The notes below the pieces were generated by a model. It was not told the origin of the DNA, did no database searches, and worked only from the letters and a program-made list of their open reading frames with translations. Below, one piece after another: positions 52,070 through 64,000 of a DNA stretch of 64,000 bases. The translations under genes were made by a program, and so were the position numbers. The DNA comes from Cardinalis cardinalis (Eukaryota > Chordata > Aves > Passeriformes > Cardinalidae), in NCBI GenBank assembly GCA_014549065.1, contig JACDOX010000015.1, forward strand, positions 6,175,834 to 6,239,833, read 5' to 3'. Position 1 is the stretch's first letter. Every line of letters starts with the position of its first letter.

Positions 52070-52367
52070 AAAAAGAAAGANNNNNNNNNNNNNNNNNNNN
52101 NNNNNNNNNNNNNNNNNNNNNNNNNNNNNNNNNNNNNNNNNNNNNNNNNNNNNNNNNNNNNNNNNNNNNNNNNNNNNNNNNNNNNNNNNNNNNNNNNNNN
52201 NNNNNNNNNNNNNNNNNNNNNNNNNNNNNNNNNNNNNNNNNNNNNNNNNNNNNNNNNNNNNNNNNAAGGAAGGAAGGAAGGAAGGAAGGAAGGAAGGAAG
52301 GAAGGAAGGAAGGAAGGAAGGAAGGAAGGAAGGAAGGAAGGAAGGAAGGAAGGAAGGAAGAAAGAAA

Positions 52368-52433
<66 letters not shown>

Positions 52434-52445
52434 GAAAGAAAGAAA
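52070..52445 (+). repeat. AAGG/AAAG tetranucleotide microsatellite around a 185-base gap
   Basis: A run of N fills 52081-52265. Pure AAGG repeats follow to about 52360, then AAAG repeats to about 52445, and AAAG-type sequence also precedes the gap. The assembly failed inside this array, so its true length is unknown. Open frames across it are artefacts. Confidence 0.95.
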
Positions 52446-52536
52446 AGTACCAACTTTTCTTTGATGCAGCATTATGAAAGGTAGGTTGCTCTTGCTGTTT
52501 TTCTCTTTTGCATCCTCTTTAAGTCCAGAAGAAGCC

Positions 52537-52800
52537 AGAGAGGGATCCTTCATCAGGAACTGCAGTGAAAGGACAAGGAGTAATGAGTTCAAAATGAAAG
52601 AGGAAATTTAGTTTAGATATAAGGAAGAAATTCTTCCCTGTGAGGGTGGTGAGGCACTGGAGCAGGCTGCCCAGAGAAGTTGTGGATTCCCCATCCCTGG
52701 GAGTGTTCCAGGCCAGGTTGGATGGGACATTGAGCAATCTGGTGTTTGCTCTCGTGGGAGGTCTCCCTGCCCATGGCAAACCATTCTATGGATCTTTCCA
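52537..52800 (+). mobile_element. CR1 LINE 3' fragment
   Basis: Sense CR1 blocks: AAGAAATTCTTCCCTGTGAG, GCACTGGAGCAGGCTGCCCA and GGCCAGGTTGGATGGGACAT. The usual 3' tail is broken off after about 52800. It lies just after the tetranucleotide microsatellite. Confidence 0.88.
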
Positions 52801-52919
52801 GAACAACTAAGTCGCTTGACTGGAAGAAGGCNGAAGGTTTGTGACCAGTCACAACAAAGGCTGGATTGTAGCACAGGTTTAGGTTTTGATCTCTTCCNAT
52901 GAAAAACACAGATATGATA

Positions 52920-52958
52920 TTAGAAATGTATATAGTAGCAATTAGAAATGTATATAGT
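52920..52958 (+). repeat. Tandem duplication of about 21 bases
   Basis: TTAGAAATGTATATAGT occurs twice, separated by AGCAA. Confidence 0.85.
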
Positions 52959-53841
52959 CTAGGCAAAGATTGATACACAAACCACATTTTAGTGTGCACT
53001 CCAGTTTTGACTCTCATTCTGGATTCAGGTCTGACTTCCTTCTTTCATTAATATCACNGAAATATTTTTAGAATAAAAGCTTCAATTAACAAATTTCACG
53101 TCATTCTTTTGGAAGTACTGTGAGAGGTAATTATTTTAATTTCCCTCAAAATTAAAGAAATTATGCCTTGCCAAGGCCCCACCTTCTGGCTCTAATTTCT
53201 GCCATCAGGTCCCAGACTTAAAGGTCCTTAGCCTTGAGGCACATCTTTTCCATGGGCTTGGTTAGCTCCATGAATGATACAACACTTGCAAGGCAACTAT
53301 TAGCTGTCCTTCATGGAAGATAGTCACTCTTGACCTCTCTGTGTACTATCTTAAAACTGCTCTTCTCCTTAGTGCTTCCTGACCTATTGAAAGACATTTG
53401 TTCTGGAGTGAATATTTTGAAAATTCTGTAGTTTAATTCCTGGTTTTCTCTTTTGTGTACTACTTTGGTGTCTGTGGTCAGATGGTAAAGCACACTGCAC
53501 AACAACCAGTGGTATTGCTTACAGCTGAGTAAACGCTCTTAAGCTTACAAAACCAAATGAAATTTTGCTATGTTTTCCAGCAGAGACATAGACTCTGTTA
53601 GCATAAAATTGCCAAAGGGTAGTTGATGATATGTATTTACCAGTGCAGGAGTGAGTTTGAGTTGGTAAAGCATATGTGCTGAGGAGGCTGAAGAAACAGA
53701 AGGTTTCACAGGAGCAGGGAGGTGACTTTAACTGTCATGTTATGACAGCATGTGTTCATTACTTTTCTGGGCATGGCCCTTTGTTCTAGTGCCTTGCTGG
53801 ATGTGTTAAATCCTACGTAGCACTGAAGCTCTGGAGACTTA

Positions 53842-53908
53842 GTAAATAAATAANAATAAAATAAAATACTAAAATAAAATAAAATAAAATAAAATAAAAT
53901 AAAATAAT
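53842..53908 (+). repeat. AAAAT pentanucleotide microsatellite
   Basis: An irregular TAAA run passes into about a dozen AAAAT units, interrupted by one N and one variant unit. Confidence 0.93.
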
Positions 53909-56900
53909 ACACTATGTAGTGCAGGTTGGATGTTATGCTGTGTCTTCAGAAGAGCATGAATAGGGAGAGCAGGGTAGCTGTGTCAGCTCAGCACTGCCCC
54001 TGTGGCTGTGAACTCATTCCCTAGCTGGGTTTTTAGGTCAGGACAGCAGTGCTTTGATGGAGCTGTGCTATTTCTGCTGCCACAGCCTGTGCAGTCAGCA
54101 CTGGTGCTGCTCCCCTCCTCCAGGTACTGCAGCTTGCCCAGACTGCCTGACTGAGGGCTCCAGTGTCATTCAGCTTCCTTGAAAACGTCCTTCCTAAAAC
54201 TGCCCTACTGAACCTAAGGGACAGGCAGCAAAAGGCCAGTGAAATAACTCAGTTCCTTCTCTTATTCACATTCAGTTATCCTTTTCTCTTTTCCCACAAC
54301 TTATCATTTAAAGTAAACTAAGCCAGTAGTAGTTAAATCTGAAAATCTGTGAAGTTTCTGTTCACAGGTATTGGTATCATGAAAAATGCAAAGTAAGACA
54401 TGTCTGTTTTGACTGCCAATAGACTGCTTCTACCTACGTGATAAGATTTAAATTGTGCAAGCTGGGAGGAAAGCGTATTTCTCACTGTGTGGAAGCAGCA
54501 AATGTTGATGGAACAGAGCACTACTGAAGAAAAAGCACTCTTCATTGCTTAACAGCTCTGTAGAAGGTCATCGAAGGAACAAAAGAGGAGGTGAGCTCAG
54601 GTACAGCATCTATATGAAAACATGTCATGGTACTGAATAGTAAATGGATGAAAATACAGTGGAAATACATCTGCATCTCTGGATATGTGCATGAACACTG
54701 CACAATCAGAACTCAGTTCTGCACCTGTCTTTTGTCCACTCATTAATTTCAGTTCCTTATATAGGCTCAAGCCCAGATAGTGCTTTCTTCTAGAATAAGT
54801 CTATAAAATTACATGAAAGAATAAATTTCTTTTATTAATAGGTGAAGTTTTTAACAATGTTAACAAGTAAGGGAGGTCAGTTACAAGACTGCATTCATTC
54901 AGATGAGAGTAGAATATCAACTACCCTCATTCTCTTGGGACCCTGTCCTGCAAACCTTTGTGCTGATGTTATTTATAGAAAAGATTATGAGAGACATCAG
55001 TTGCATTTACCACCTGTAGGGAGAGGATGCCAGTTTGGATATCCACAAACTGAACTGAAACTTTCCTTTGAACTCAGACTGATTTTGGTTTTCTTGAATT
55101 ATTATGTTTTCTTTCAGGGCCAAATGCAAGAGATATTGCAGGAGAAAATTAAAAACACAACCTGATTTTTTTAGATCTCCATCCTGTTCTTGTGGACCAG
55201 AGATTTGGCTGACTATCCAAGCATCTGGAAGCTCCATAAAAGCATCTTCAGAGGTTTTAAAGTCAGCTTTTTTACAAGATGGTTTCTAATGGGCTGTGAA
55301 CCCTTCTATAAATAATAGCATCATCTGTGTGTACATCTGCACACATAACAGTTGCACTGAATCTACCTAGAAAAAGGTGTCATTGATCCAAATACAGTGA
55401 TAGTTGTGTAATTTTTTTCATTTGCAATAAGTCTCTGATTGGCAGTGTTCCCAAAGAATGATTTATTTTGCCTTCTAAAGAGATAAAAAATTTCTTTTGC
55501 TATAACTTTGGGCTTGAGTGCCTGATGGTTTTTTGAGAAAGGGGCAATAGTACTGGGAATTTTATTTAGAAAATGTACATATGCAATGAACAGAAATACT
55601 CTGTGCTAATGACAACCACTCTTATAAGAAGAATTTGAAGTACATGTGGCTGTTTCAGCACTCCCCATNTCTCATTCTATTTAAAAGTCCCTGGCAATAT
55701 GTTCGTCCCCTGGACAGAGGGAGAGGACAGACATTATTTAGCGAAGGGGCGGTTATCTGATTTCACTGACATTTAGAGAACATCAGAATCACAACAAAGC
55801 TGGGGTGAGAAATCTTTTGGCAATTACTGCAGACATACAAATTCAGTGCCTAATACTGATGACACAGAACAGATTTTCCCGTTTGTGTTGTTGAAACTTC
55901 AAAACCAACTCAGAGCTGAGACTCTTTTCATATGTGCACATACCTGGAGAGCAGCTGGGACAAACTTAGCCACAGCAAAAAGGGGCCTTGCACAAGTGTC
56001 CAGACTACAGACTTTATTTAAGGATATCTTGATTTTATATATGAAGGGAAATTTTCTGGTTCTATCCTATCCCATTTTACTACGAACCAGCATGTAGGGT
56101 TTTTACTTCTGTCCTGTTCTACAAGAAAAGAAATATGACTTACAGCAATAAAATTTTGTCCTCTAGCTAGTCAGGTGAGCAGAATTACATGCAGAAATCC
56201 CCAGAAAGGANGATGCATGCAGGTAAACTTCATCCCCCTGTTACATTTTAGATCTTCACTCATAGCTGGTCACAGAAGTCTTCAGCCTTGACTCTCTCAT
56301 CTTTTACTTAAGATTAGCTCAGTCTACCTTGTAAAGGGCCCAGTTTAAATATTCCTCTGGAATCTGCGTGAAGTTAGAAATCCCATGAACTGATAACAAG
56401 ATTAAAAACAATGTCCTATGTCTTTTCCTGTGACCCAACCCATTTTATGGGATCTGCAGTTCAGCATTTTCCTTTTCAGGTCTGCCCTAGGTGATATCAG
56501 GAATTCACACACGTCAGTAAAGGATATAAGGAGAAACAGCCACCAAGGTAAGCCCTAAGCAGTTCCATCACCTCCTGAAGAGATGTTGTGAGGACTGCAG
56601 GAGCTGGGAGAGGAGACTGAAGGCAGTAATAGGGCATTAAGAATTCACTGAAGCAAGGGATTGAAGTTGATGGCCAGAAATTCCAGAGATAAAGAGTATT
56701 CCAGAGGAAGCTGAAAACCTTGTTCAGTCACCCTGATTTATACAATATATGAACTTTTAGGTGTACTTTCTGAAGGCTGAGCTCTTGCAAAACTGCAAGT
56801 CTTCTGTCATAAACTTATGTACTTGGTAATGTGGAGCTATTTGTGCCATCTGGCAGCTGTCAGCTTTCTCTATTCACTTCCCCCCTACTAATGCAAAACA

Positions 56901-57934
56901 CAGAAACTGGACCTTTTACATCTTGCCATGTGAAGAAGTTTGGTGTCTAGAGGCTTTTTGAGGCCAAACCATTGCACTGTTCTGGTGCCTGCTATTTGGG
57001 CATCCATTGCAAACATTAATAATAATTTATCCTGGCTGGCAACAACCATATATATTCCTTCTTCCTCTAATATTCCTTTACAGCAGTGTGTTTTCCAAGA
57101 ACTTTGCATATGTCCTCTTAAACACCTGAAATTCACTTCGTACATTGCTTCAGAAGGATTTAAAAAACAGCTGGTGTTTATCTCATTGCTATCTCCATTT
57201 TTAGCTGCAGTTTGCTGACCTCCATCATTTTATCAAGGATTACATTTTTTTTTTTTTCCTTTTTGCCAGAACACTTACAGCTATTCTCAAATCTTTTTTA
57301 GTCAGCACTGACACTTTGCTATAAGACACCTGTGAAATGATTAATTTGCTTGTTTTCCTTTTGTGTTGTGTCCTGTGAGGAGAGGTACTGGATCAGGGAG
57401 GCCCTTCAGGTGAAAGTGGAGAGGTTGTGCCTGGAGGGGACAAGAGGGCAAGGCAAGGCAGCAGACAGGAGTAGCTGCAGCAAATAGCCAGGAGCTTGTC
57501 CTGCAAACAGACTGCTGAGAAGGCAGTGAGAGACAGCAGCCAGACCTCCATGGGGAGAGGAAGGCACAATCAACTGGAGTGGGAGCTTTGGATTTGGAGT
57601 GGATTGGAACAGCCTGGAAAAAGGGTTGTGCCCCAAAGGAGATGGCGAGCAAATGCCATTTGGTTTAAAAATGCATTTAGTCTGTTCTGCAAGTAGATTT
57701 CTGTTTGTCAGAGTAATGGAACATAATAAACCTACATTTTGCAGATTTAAGGTAATATTTTTCTCTTTTATTTGATTGTTTTGTCATTGTAGGGGTGCAG
57801 ATTATAAGGAAAGAAAGTCTTTGTCATTGTCATCAAGCTGTGGTAGTTGTGGGGATGGTCCTGCTCTGCTGTGATTTCTCTGGTGACATTGGCAACTGCA
57901 GGCTGGATGTCAGCTACGTTAAATGTTCAAGCAC

Positions 57935-58146
57935 TTACTTGAGAGTGGTGAGGCCCTGGAACAGATTGTCCAGAGGAGCCCAGAATGTTCCACCCCTGGA
58001 TGTGCTCATGGCCAGGTTGAATGGGACTTTGAGCACCTGGTCTAGAAGAAGGTGTTTGTGCCCCTGGAACAGACCCTGGAAGAAGGTGTNTGTGCCCCTG
58101 GAACACAGTGATCTTTAAGGGCCATTCCAACCCAATCAATTCTATT
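57935..58146 (+). mobile_element. CR1 LINE 3' end with an internal duplication
   Basis: GTGGTGAGGCCCTGGAACAG, GGCCAGGTTGAATGGGACTT and the GATCTTTAAGGGCCATTCCA tail identify a CR1 3' end. A 26-base stretch at 58045-58070 is repeated at 58079-58104 in the segment between the GAGCACCTGG and GTGATCTTTAAGG blocks. Confidence 0.85.
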
Positions 58147-58149
58147 TTT

Positions 58150-61100
58150 TCACTATATCAATAAAAAAATAAAACAGTATGAGGAGTTGTGCAGAACAAC
58201 ATGCTCTGAATTGACATTTCAATTGACATTGCTGGGATCATCCCTGCCTAGAAAAGATGCTCTGGCTTTGCTCTCTAGAGTCTGCTGTAAAGTCAAAGGC
58301 TTATNATGTTCATAATGTAAATTAAAATCTCATGTATTTCACAGGCTGGCCTTACAGCCCCTCTCTTTGCCCTGAGGTGCTCAGCTACCTGGAGAGACCA
58401 GCTAAATGCACAACAGAGCTCACNCTAATACCTGGCAGAAAAAAAAGGAATCTCACTGTAATTCTTCTCTGCAGCTACACATTTCAGATGAGAATAGTGT
58501 AGGGCAAACAATAGCAAACAAATCCCTGCTGCTTTTCAGCAGAAAGGTAAGANAGTGCATGAACCTTACTTTTGGGGAGTTTTGTGCCTTTAGATTGGAA
58601 GTAGTATTACTGGAGCACTCCAGAGTGGTGAGATTTTCTGTGTCAGGATGTCACAGTGCTGTGAGCATGCACCGTAGGCAATTGGTTGCCAATCNCCAAA
58701 ACAGTGCCAACTTCAGAAATGAAAGATGTTGGTGGGGGTGCTGCTAACCACACATCTTAGGTTCCAAAAAAATAACATATTACCTGGGTGAAGTCCATCT
58801 GCTGAAGCTGTAAAATTCTGAGTTCTCAAAGGCCATAACAAACCTCACTGTGGAAACTTGATTCTCCGCTATTCAAAGAAATTTTCCCTGTTCAGCACCT
58901 TGCCAAACGTCTACAAACTTCTGGCTTTACAAATTTCTCCTAAGTTCTTTCTTGGTTCCATTTCACTTTTATCCTACTCCTCCAAGGTCACCTCTGCTTG
59001 TAGCATATCCCATTTTTCCATTTTTAATTGATTTTTGAATAGCTGTTCTGTGACTGTTGCTTTTTAGTTGTAATGTAGCATCATCTGTATTTCTGGACCA
59101 AGATCAGAGTCCCATTGTGACACAATGTAAGCAAACAGGGCAGGAGACAAATCACTGTCCCAAAATCATATCAACAAACCATAACAGAGTAAAGGATAAG
59201 AATAGGGGAAGATGAATCATGATAAGGTGGATGAGATCTGGTTAACAGTTTTGTGACTCAGGAAAAAAGTCTGAGCTGGATAATTGGAGCTGCTGTCTTG
59301 CACCCAGAGTCTGGTGGCACAACCTCAGCCCTGTCTGCTGACATGGTGTGGCAGGTTTGTAAGCATCCCCAGGGCTGGCTGCAGGCAGCATTATTTGAAC
59401 CAAGATTGTGAATATGTCAGCTCTGGTTCCAGGGCTCCTCTACAACACTCCTCTGTGATTGTTTCCTCAAAAGCAGAACTAAGAGAATTGAGTTCGACAG
59501 AAACTATTTTATTCCGTTTCATATGTTTGCAGCTCCTACCTCCCAAGAATCTGTTCAGCTTGCTAAAAAATGAAATTGCTACAGATGGATATTTCTTTCA
59601 ATTACTGTAGAAACATGTAACAAAGCCTCTGGCGTGCCAAGAGCCAAGCATCAAAGCTCAAGAGCTTACATATTCTATTAAGTGGTTTAATATTGTAGAA
59701 AAGAACAGAAAAAATACAGTGTTTTGTCTCTCATGGCCTTCTTTAGGAGACCTCAGGGAACCAAAAGGTTGCAGTTTTTCTGGTCTCCCTGCTCTAATAT
59801 TAAAACACTTAATAGAATATGTAAGCACTTGAGCTTTGATGCCTGGCTCTTGGCATGGCAAGTACAGTTCATACTGGTTTGATGATTTGGGGTGGTCTGT
59901 GGGAGATTATTCCCCCCTCCTGTTGAGATTCCACAGGAAACACAGGACTGGTGCACAGACTCCTCCTTGTTGCCCTGGGTGTAGCTGCTACTTGCACTAT
60001 AACCTAAAAAACTTTCATTCCAAGTGAACTGTTGCAGCAAAGGTGAGTGGATGAGCTCACAGCTCCCATGCTACAACAGACTTTCCATTGCATAGAACTA
60101 TTTGGGGCTGCAGACTGAGACACACACAGCACCAGGAATTGGAAAGAAGCTGAGCATTGCCATAGAACTTAGGTGTCCTGCAGCTCAGTAANCAGAGATC
60201 ATCTTATTTGTCACCGTGGGCTGACCAAGAGGCTGTTTCATCATGTTCCCATCTACCAGCACGACACTCCTGAGCTAGCTGTGCATGCACTAGAACTGAA
60301 ACAGCAAAAAGTCACCCCAAAACCTTATTTTCACTTATTTTTCCAGGCACACATGATCCAAATTAGAACTGAGTAAGAGTAGGAAGTCCTGTTCCATGGG
60401 AAGTTGTTCCAGACTTCATTGGAAAAGATGAGATGAAAAAAATTAGATTCATTTAAACAGTAAACTGTGTTTTGCAAATGACTTTGTTGGCTTGAATGTC
60501 TGGTACACAGTGCTCAGTTAGCTCAGGACAGATCTCCAGCCATGCACCAGCCGTGTGACTCCAGGTTGTGCCACAAGGTTCAGAAGTAACCTGGATATTT
60601 CCAACAGGAAAAAAACCTCTAACCTGAAATGAAGAATGAGGAGAAACCTGGAAAGTAGGGCCAAACTGCACTTCAGCAGAGAAAATGATGTTGTGGTAAA
60701 GCACTTTTGATTAATACAGCAAAAAGATAAATAAAGCTGCAGCCCTTACAGGGAAAATGAAAGAAAACACCTTATTGGAATTAAGTATTGTAGAGCAGAT
60801 TGAAGGTACCAAGGATAGGGGTGAGAAACAGGTTAATCTGGGTAAAAGAAAAATTTAATTATCAGAATTTGAAACAGCTTCAAAAATTCCTCTTCAGATA
60901 ACTTGAACTATTCTCACAGAAACATCTGTCTTACTGAAATTTCAGATCATTTTGACTGAAAATTGTTTTGCCTGTCTCTTGTTTTTTCAACATGGTCTAA
61001 GAAGTTTTGATATGATTTTGATAGTGTATCTTTGATCCATCTCTCCTTTTAAAGTTGGATCCTTCTCTCACTCTTACTGCTTTTGTGTTAGTACAATTTC

Positions 61101-61705
61101 ATGCATTTGGACACCTAACAAAGACACAAATTGGTCTGTGACCTGAAAATAATGCCAAGATTTTCTAATTTTAGCAGCAGGAAAAAGGAACAAGTATTTC
61201 CTAAATTCTGCACTCCACCTTCATTAGCTCAACACTGGCCCAAATCACTCTCTCTTCAAATGTTTTGTGATTGCTATAATGAAATACTCTGGCTGTGTAT
61301 TAGATGTGGAAACATGTTCTTAAGCCTTGTTTCTAATTTTAGAATGACTATTATGAGGGATTTCTATTCCTTGCTCATTTAAAATCTGATTTAATAGCCA
61401 CAGAAGCGGCTATTGAAGGAGATCATCAAAATACTCAGCTGAGCTTTGACAAACCTGTGCTTCTCCCTTTAACATGAGGGGAATTCATTGTTCACAGAGT
61501 TTCTTTCCTTCTTTCTCCCATCTGCAGTTTAGGCAAGTTCTTAGGTTGAGGTTTTATTGGCTTGAAGGTTTTACTGATTTAAAGGTTTTAGCTACATTAT
61601 TGAGTACATCCAACAACAAACATTTAGAACTTCACACACCATCTCTAGAGCTCTTNAAAAACTTGTTGACAAATCCTTGTCTGTGTCAGAAAAACTGTAT
61701 TAAAA
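58150..61705. other. Intergenic DNA
   Basis: No supported gene or recognised repeat. Short random-looking open frames only. Confidence 0.6.
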
Positions 61706-61707
61706 TC

Positions 61708-62325
61708 ACAGATCAGAGATCACAGAATGCCTGAGGCTGGAAGGACCCTCTGGAGTTCATCTGGTTCAACCTCCCTGCTCAAGCAGAGCTCCTATTAAAC
61801 CATGTCCAAAGAGACTTTTAATACCTCCAAGATGGGAGAATCCTTAACNTCCCTGAATCAGTGTTCAGCCATTCCACTGTAAAAAGTGTTTCCTCTTTCT
61901 TATCTTGTCACTGGGCACCACAGAAAAGAGCCTGGCAGTGTCTTCTTAACACCATCCTTCAAGTATTTATATAGATTGAAAAGATCCCCCTCAAACCTCC
62001 TCTTCTTCAGGCTGAACAGCCTTTCCTCATAACAGAGATGCTCTAAACCTTTGTCATCTTTGTGGGGGTTTCTTGACCTCTTTCCAGCGTGTCCATGTCC
62101 CCCTTGTACTGAGGAACCCAGAACTGGACACAGCACTCCAAGTGGGGCCTCACCAGTGATGAGTAGAGGAGAAGGGTCACCTCCCTCAGCCTGGCACTGT
62201 AATGCAGCTCAGGTTATTATCAGCCTTTCCTGTGGCAAAGGCACGTTCAATTTAGCGTCCAGCAATTTAGTGTCCAGCACGTTCAATTTAGCGTTCAATT
62301 TAGGATGCCTGGGTCCTTTTCACCT
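61708..62325 (-). mobile_element. Longest CR1 LINE fragment of the window
   Basis: The + strand begins GATCACAGAATGCCTGAGGC, then GGAAGGACCCTCTGGAGTTC, the inverted CR1 3' end. It continues through TCAGGCTGAACAGCC, CAGAACTGGACACAGCACTC and GTGGGGCCTCACCAGTGATG. A short tandem array interrupts it at 62242-62303. About 600 bases are retained with no intact reading frame. Confidence 0.88.
62242..62303 (+). repeat. Short tandem array inside a CR1 copy
   Basis: CAATTTAG recurs four times within variants of GCACGTTCAATTTAGCGTCC, giving an irregular array of 12-21 base units. Confidence 0.85.
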
Positions 62326-62329
62326 TATC

Positions 62330-63500
62330 CATGGGTGAGAGCTGTAGGGATAGCGCCTGTATACCCAGGACAGGGAAGCTTTTTTCCCTCTTCCACAACC
62401 AGAGAGGTAGAAGTTGGTTCCACCTGCTGCTGGATAACTAAGTTAGTATGCTGAATCCATGTGACTTTATCCTGCCCTCTGCAAGGGCTTATTTTCTCAG
62501 GCCTACCAGCAGCTGCCATGGCTACAAGGCTGCAGAAACTGGCTCACATGATGTGGCAGAGAGGACACAGGGTGAGCTTCTGGGAAGACAGGGGAAGATG
62601 TAGTGGCACAAGGTGCTCAGTACTTCCATGAGGTAGTGGGCAGAAAAAGTCATAATTGACTAGAAATTGGAAGATGAAGTCAGATGAATGCACAGGAATC
62701 TATTTTCATTTTTCTTGTAAATGAAGCAAGTAACCTCTGAAGCAAAGTTCCTAGTGTAGCNATGGATTTTTTTATCCCTGTAATTCTTCACAAAAAGGTT
62801 AGCTACACAGTTAAAAGGANACTATAGCTTGTTTAATTGCCACAATATATGTTTATATAAAGAGTCAAAGGCAGTTTTGCAAAACATGTGTCAGTTTGAT
62901 TTTTCAGCTAACTAGCTAACACATAACTGATAGGCATAATATACAAAGAATCTGCAATAAGAATTACCTATGTTGTGAAGTAGGAACACAAAGTAATAAA
63001 AGCTGTTACACTGGTAGCATCTTTTTTTGTAAGTTTTAAATGTTATAAAGTAAATTATATTAATTATTTAAGACACTTAGGTTTTTGTATCTTTCAAGAT
63101 AATTTAAAGTTCATCAGTGCTAAGTATGATGATACTGTGGTAGAAGAATACTGGAAATGAGACATTAAACAGAAAAGATATTCAGTGTACACTGCTGAGT
63201 GCATTGTATTTTATTAAACTTTCTAATTACATATTAAATTTCTNAGTTCATATTTTAAAAAAGCAGAAAGTCTAGTGTGGTAAAGTGCTAGGGCTGGTTA
63301 TGACTTCATGAAGTGTTACAGACATCCATATACACAAGTGCATTATATCTACTGCTTCAGAATACTTTCAGCATAATAATGAGCCCTCATAAATGTTTTA
63401 AATCATAATTTTGCAGCTTTTATGTTTGCTTTACTTGCTTCTTAAACACACTAAAACATTTTAATAAAGCTTTTCAATTCCAGATTATAGGACTTTCATG
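62330..63500. other. Intergenic DNA
   Basis: AT-rich sequence without a gene or a recognised element. Confidence 0.6.
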
Positions 63501-63504
63501 GAGA

Positions 63505-63670
63505 AGCCCTCAAAGCACTTCACAAATTCCATTCACAAAACCCTGTGGATAAAGATTAATCCTCATTGTACAAGATCAGTAAATTAAGAAACAGAGTTTC
63601 TGTAATCTGCTTAAAGTAACTGTGGAGTACAACTCTCAGTTCTTAATTTTATCCCTTGTTCTAATAATTT
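63505..63670 (+). mobile_element. MIR or LINE L3/CR1-L3-like ancient element
   Basis: CAAAGCACTTCACAAATTCC, then AACCCTGTGGATAAAG, TTAATCCTCATTGTACAAGA and AGAAACAGAG follow the order of the L3/MIR consensus (CAAAGCACTTTACAAA, AATCCTCA, CATTTTACAGATGAGGAAAC, GGCACAGAG). It is strongly diverged, as expected for an ancient amniote repeat. Confidence 0.5.
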
Positions 63671-64000
63671 CCTTTTGTATCCTCATGTATTATTCCTAAA
63701 AATATGTTTCAAATGTCAAGTAACGTTAATTCATAAAATCTACAGAAGTGGGTTTGAAAGAAGAGCCCTGTGTAATGATATCTCTGTGTTCAGACCTGGC
63801 TTTCTACAACTGCAGCTTAGGCTAAGAACAGCAATACCTTCACCAGTGCATCTCCCTGGGTACCCGCTCTCCCTGTCTCTGAGGAGGATCTACATTGGTC
63901 AAGCTATGCTACGGGACTCATGTGAGGGAATAAGGTTTTTATTCCAACCTAAGTATATATTTTGGTTATAAGTCCCTGTCCCTTTGTTCCTTACTTACTG

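Larger units (their letters stand above)
52870..57930. other. Intergenic DNA
   Basis: No supported gene. It contains the small duplication at 52920 and the AAAAT microsatellite at 53842. Frames at 54842-55165 and 57341-57652 look random. Confidence 0.6.

Noticed and set aside
52006..52592. Open frames of 130-200 codons over the N run
   Set aside because: They consist of N plus tetranucleotide repeat and are not coding.
1..64000. CRISPR arrays, operons, bacterial promoters or tRNA/rRNA genes
   Set aside because: The DNA is avian nuclear sequence. No regularly spaced repeat-spacer array, tRNA-like boxes or rRNA sequence was noticed.

Overview
The window looks like avian nuclear DNA, most likely from a songbird-like species. 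The evidence is AT-rich intergenic sequence, several 5'-truncated CR1 LINEs that keep the typical 3' end, a solo LTR resembling songbird ERVL LTRs, compact introns, and one vertebrate gene with consensus splice sites. About one base in a few hundred is an isolated N. One 185-base N run interrupts a tetranucleotide microsatellite.

The only protein gene I can support is DLK1 (delta-like non-canonical Notch ligand 1), on the + strand in five coding exons: 32000-32072, 32899-32962, 33394-33524, 37081-37222 and 41481-42222. The joined frame is 1152 nt and 383 residues, the same length as human DLK1. It encodes a signal peptide, six EGF-like repeats with all 36 cysteines, a juxtamembrane stalk, one transmembrane helix and a short conserved cytoplasmic tail. 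A GC-rich, CpG-rich promoter region (about 31780-32240) surrounds exon 1. Just upstream lies a regular minisatellite of six 36-bp units (31536-31751) that places eight CAGCTG E-boxes within 181 bp. Three AATAAA signals lie within about 360 bp after the stop codon.

Layout: 1-14555 is gene-free with minor local duplications. 14560-15060 is a decayed LINE reverse-transcriptase remnant on the - strand. 17401-17795 is an ERVL-like LTR. CR1 3' ends lie at 20573-20875 (-) and 26478-26770 (-). A MIR/L3-like tail is at 23608-23670 (-). DLK1 and its control region occupy about 31450-42580, with a CR1 inside intron 4 (37725-38075). Downstream, 42.6-64 kb has no supported gene. It holds CR1 copies (47484-47624, 52537-52800, 57935-58146, 61708-62325), a MIR/L3-like element (63505-63670), simple repeats and an unclassified dispersed repeat pair.

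In mammals DLK1 anchors the imprinted DLK1-MEG3-RTL1-DIO3 cluster. Nothing resembling RTL1 or DIO3 coding sequence is visible in the 21 kb downstream of DLK1 here. That fits established knowledge that this cluster's imprinting and its retrotransposon-derived gene are mammalian. Most long open frames elsewhere are chance, low-complexity or repeat-driven.
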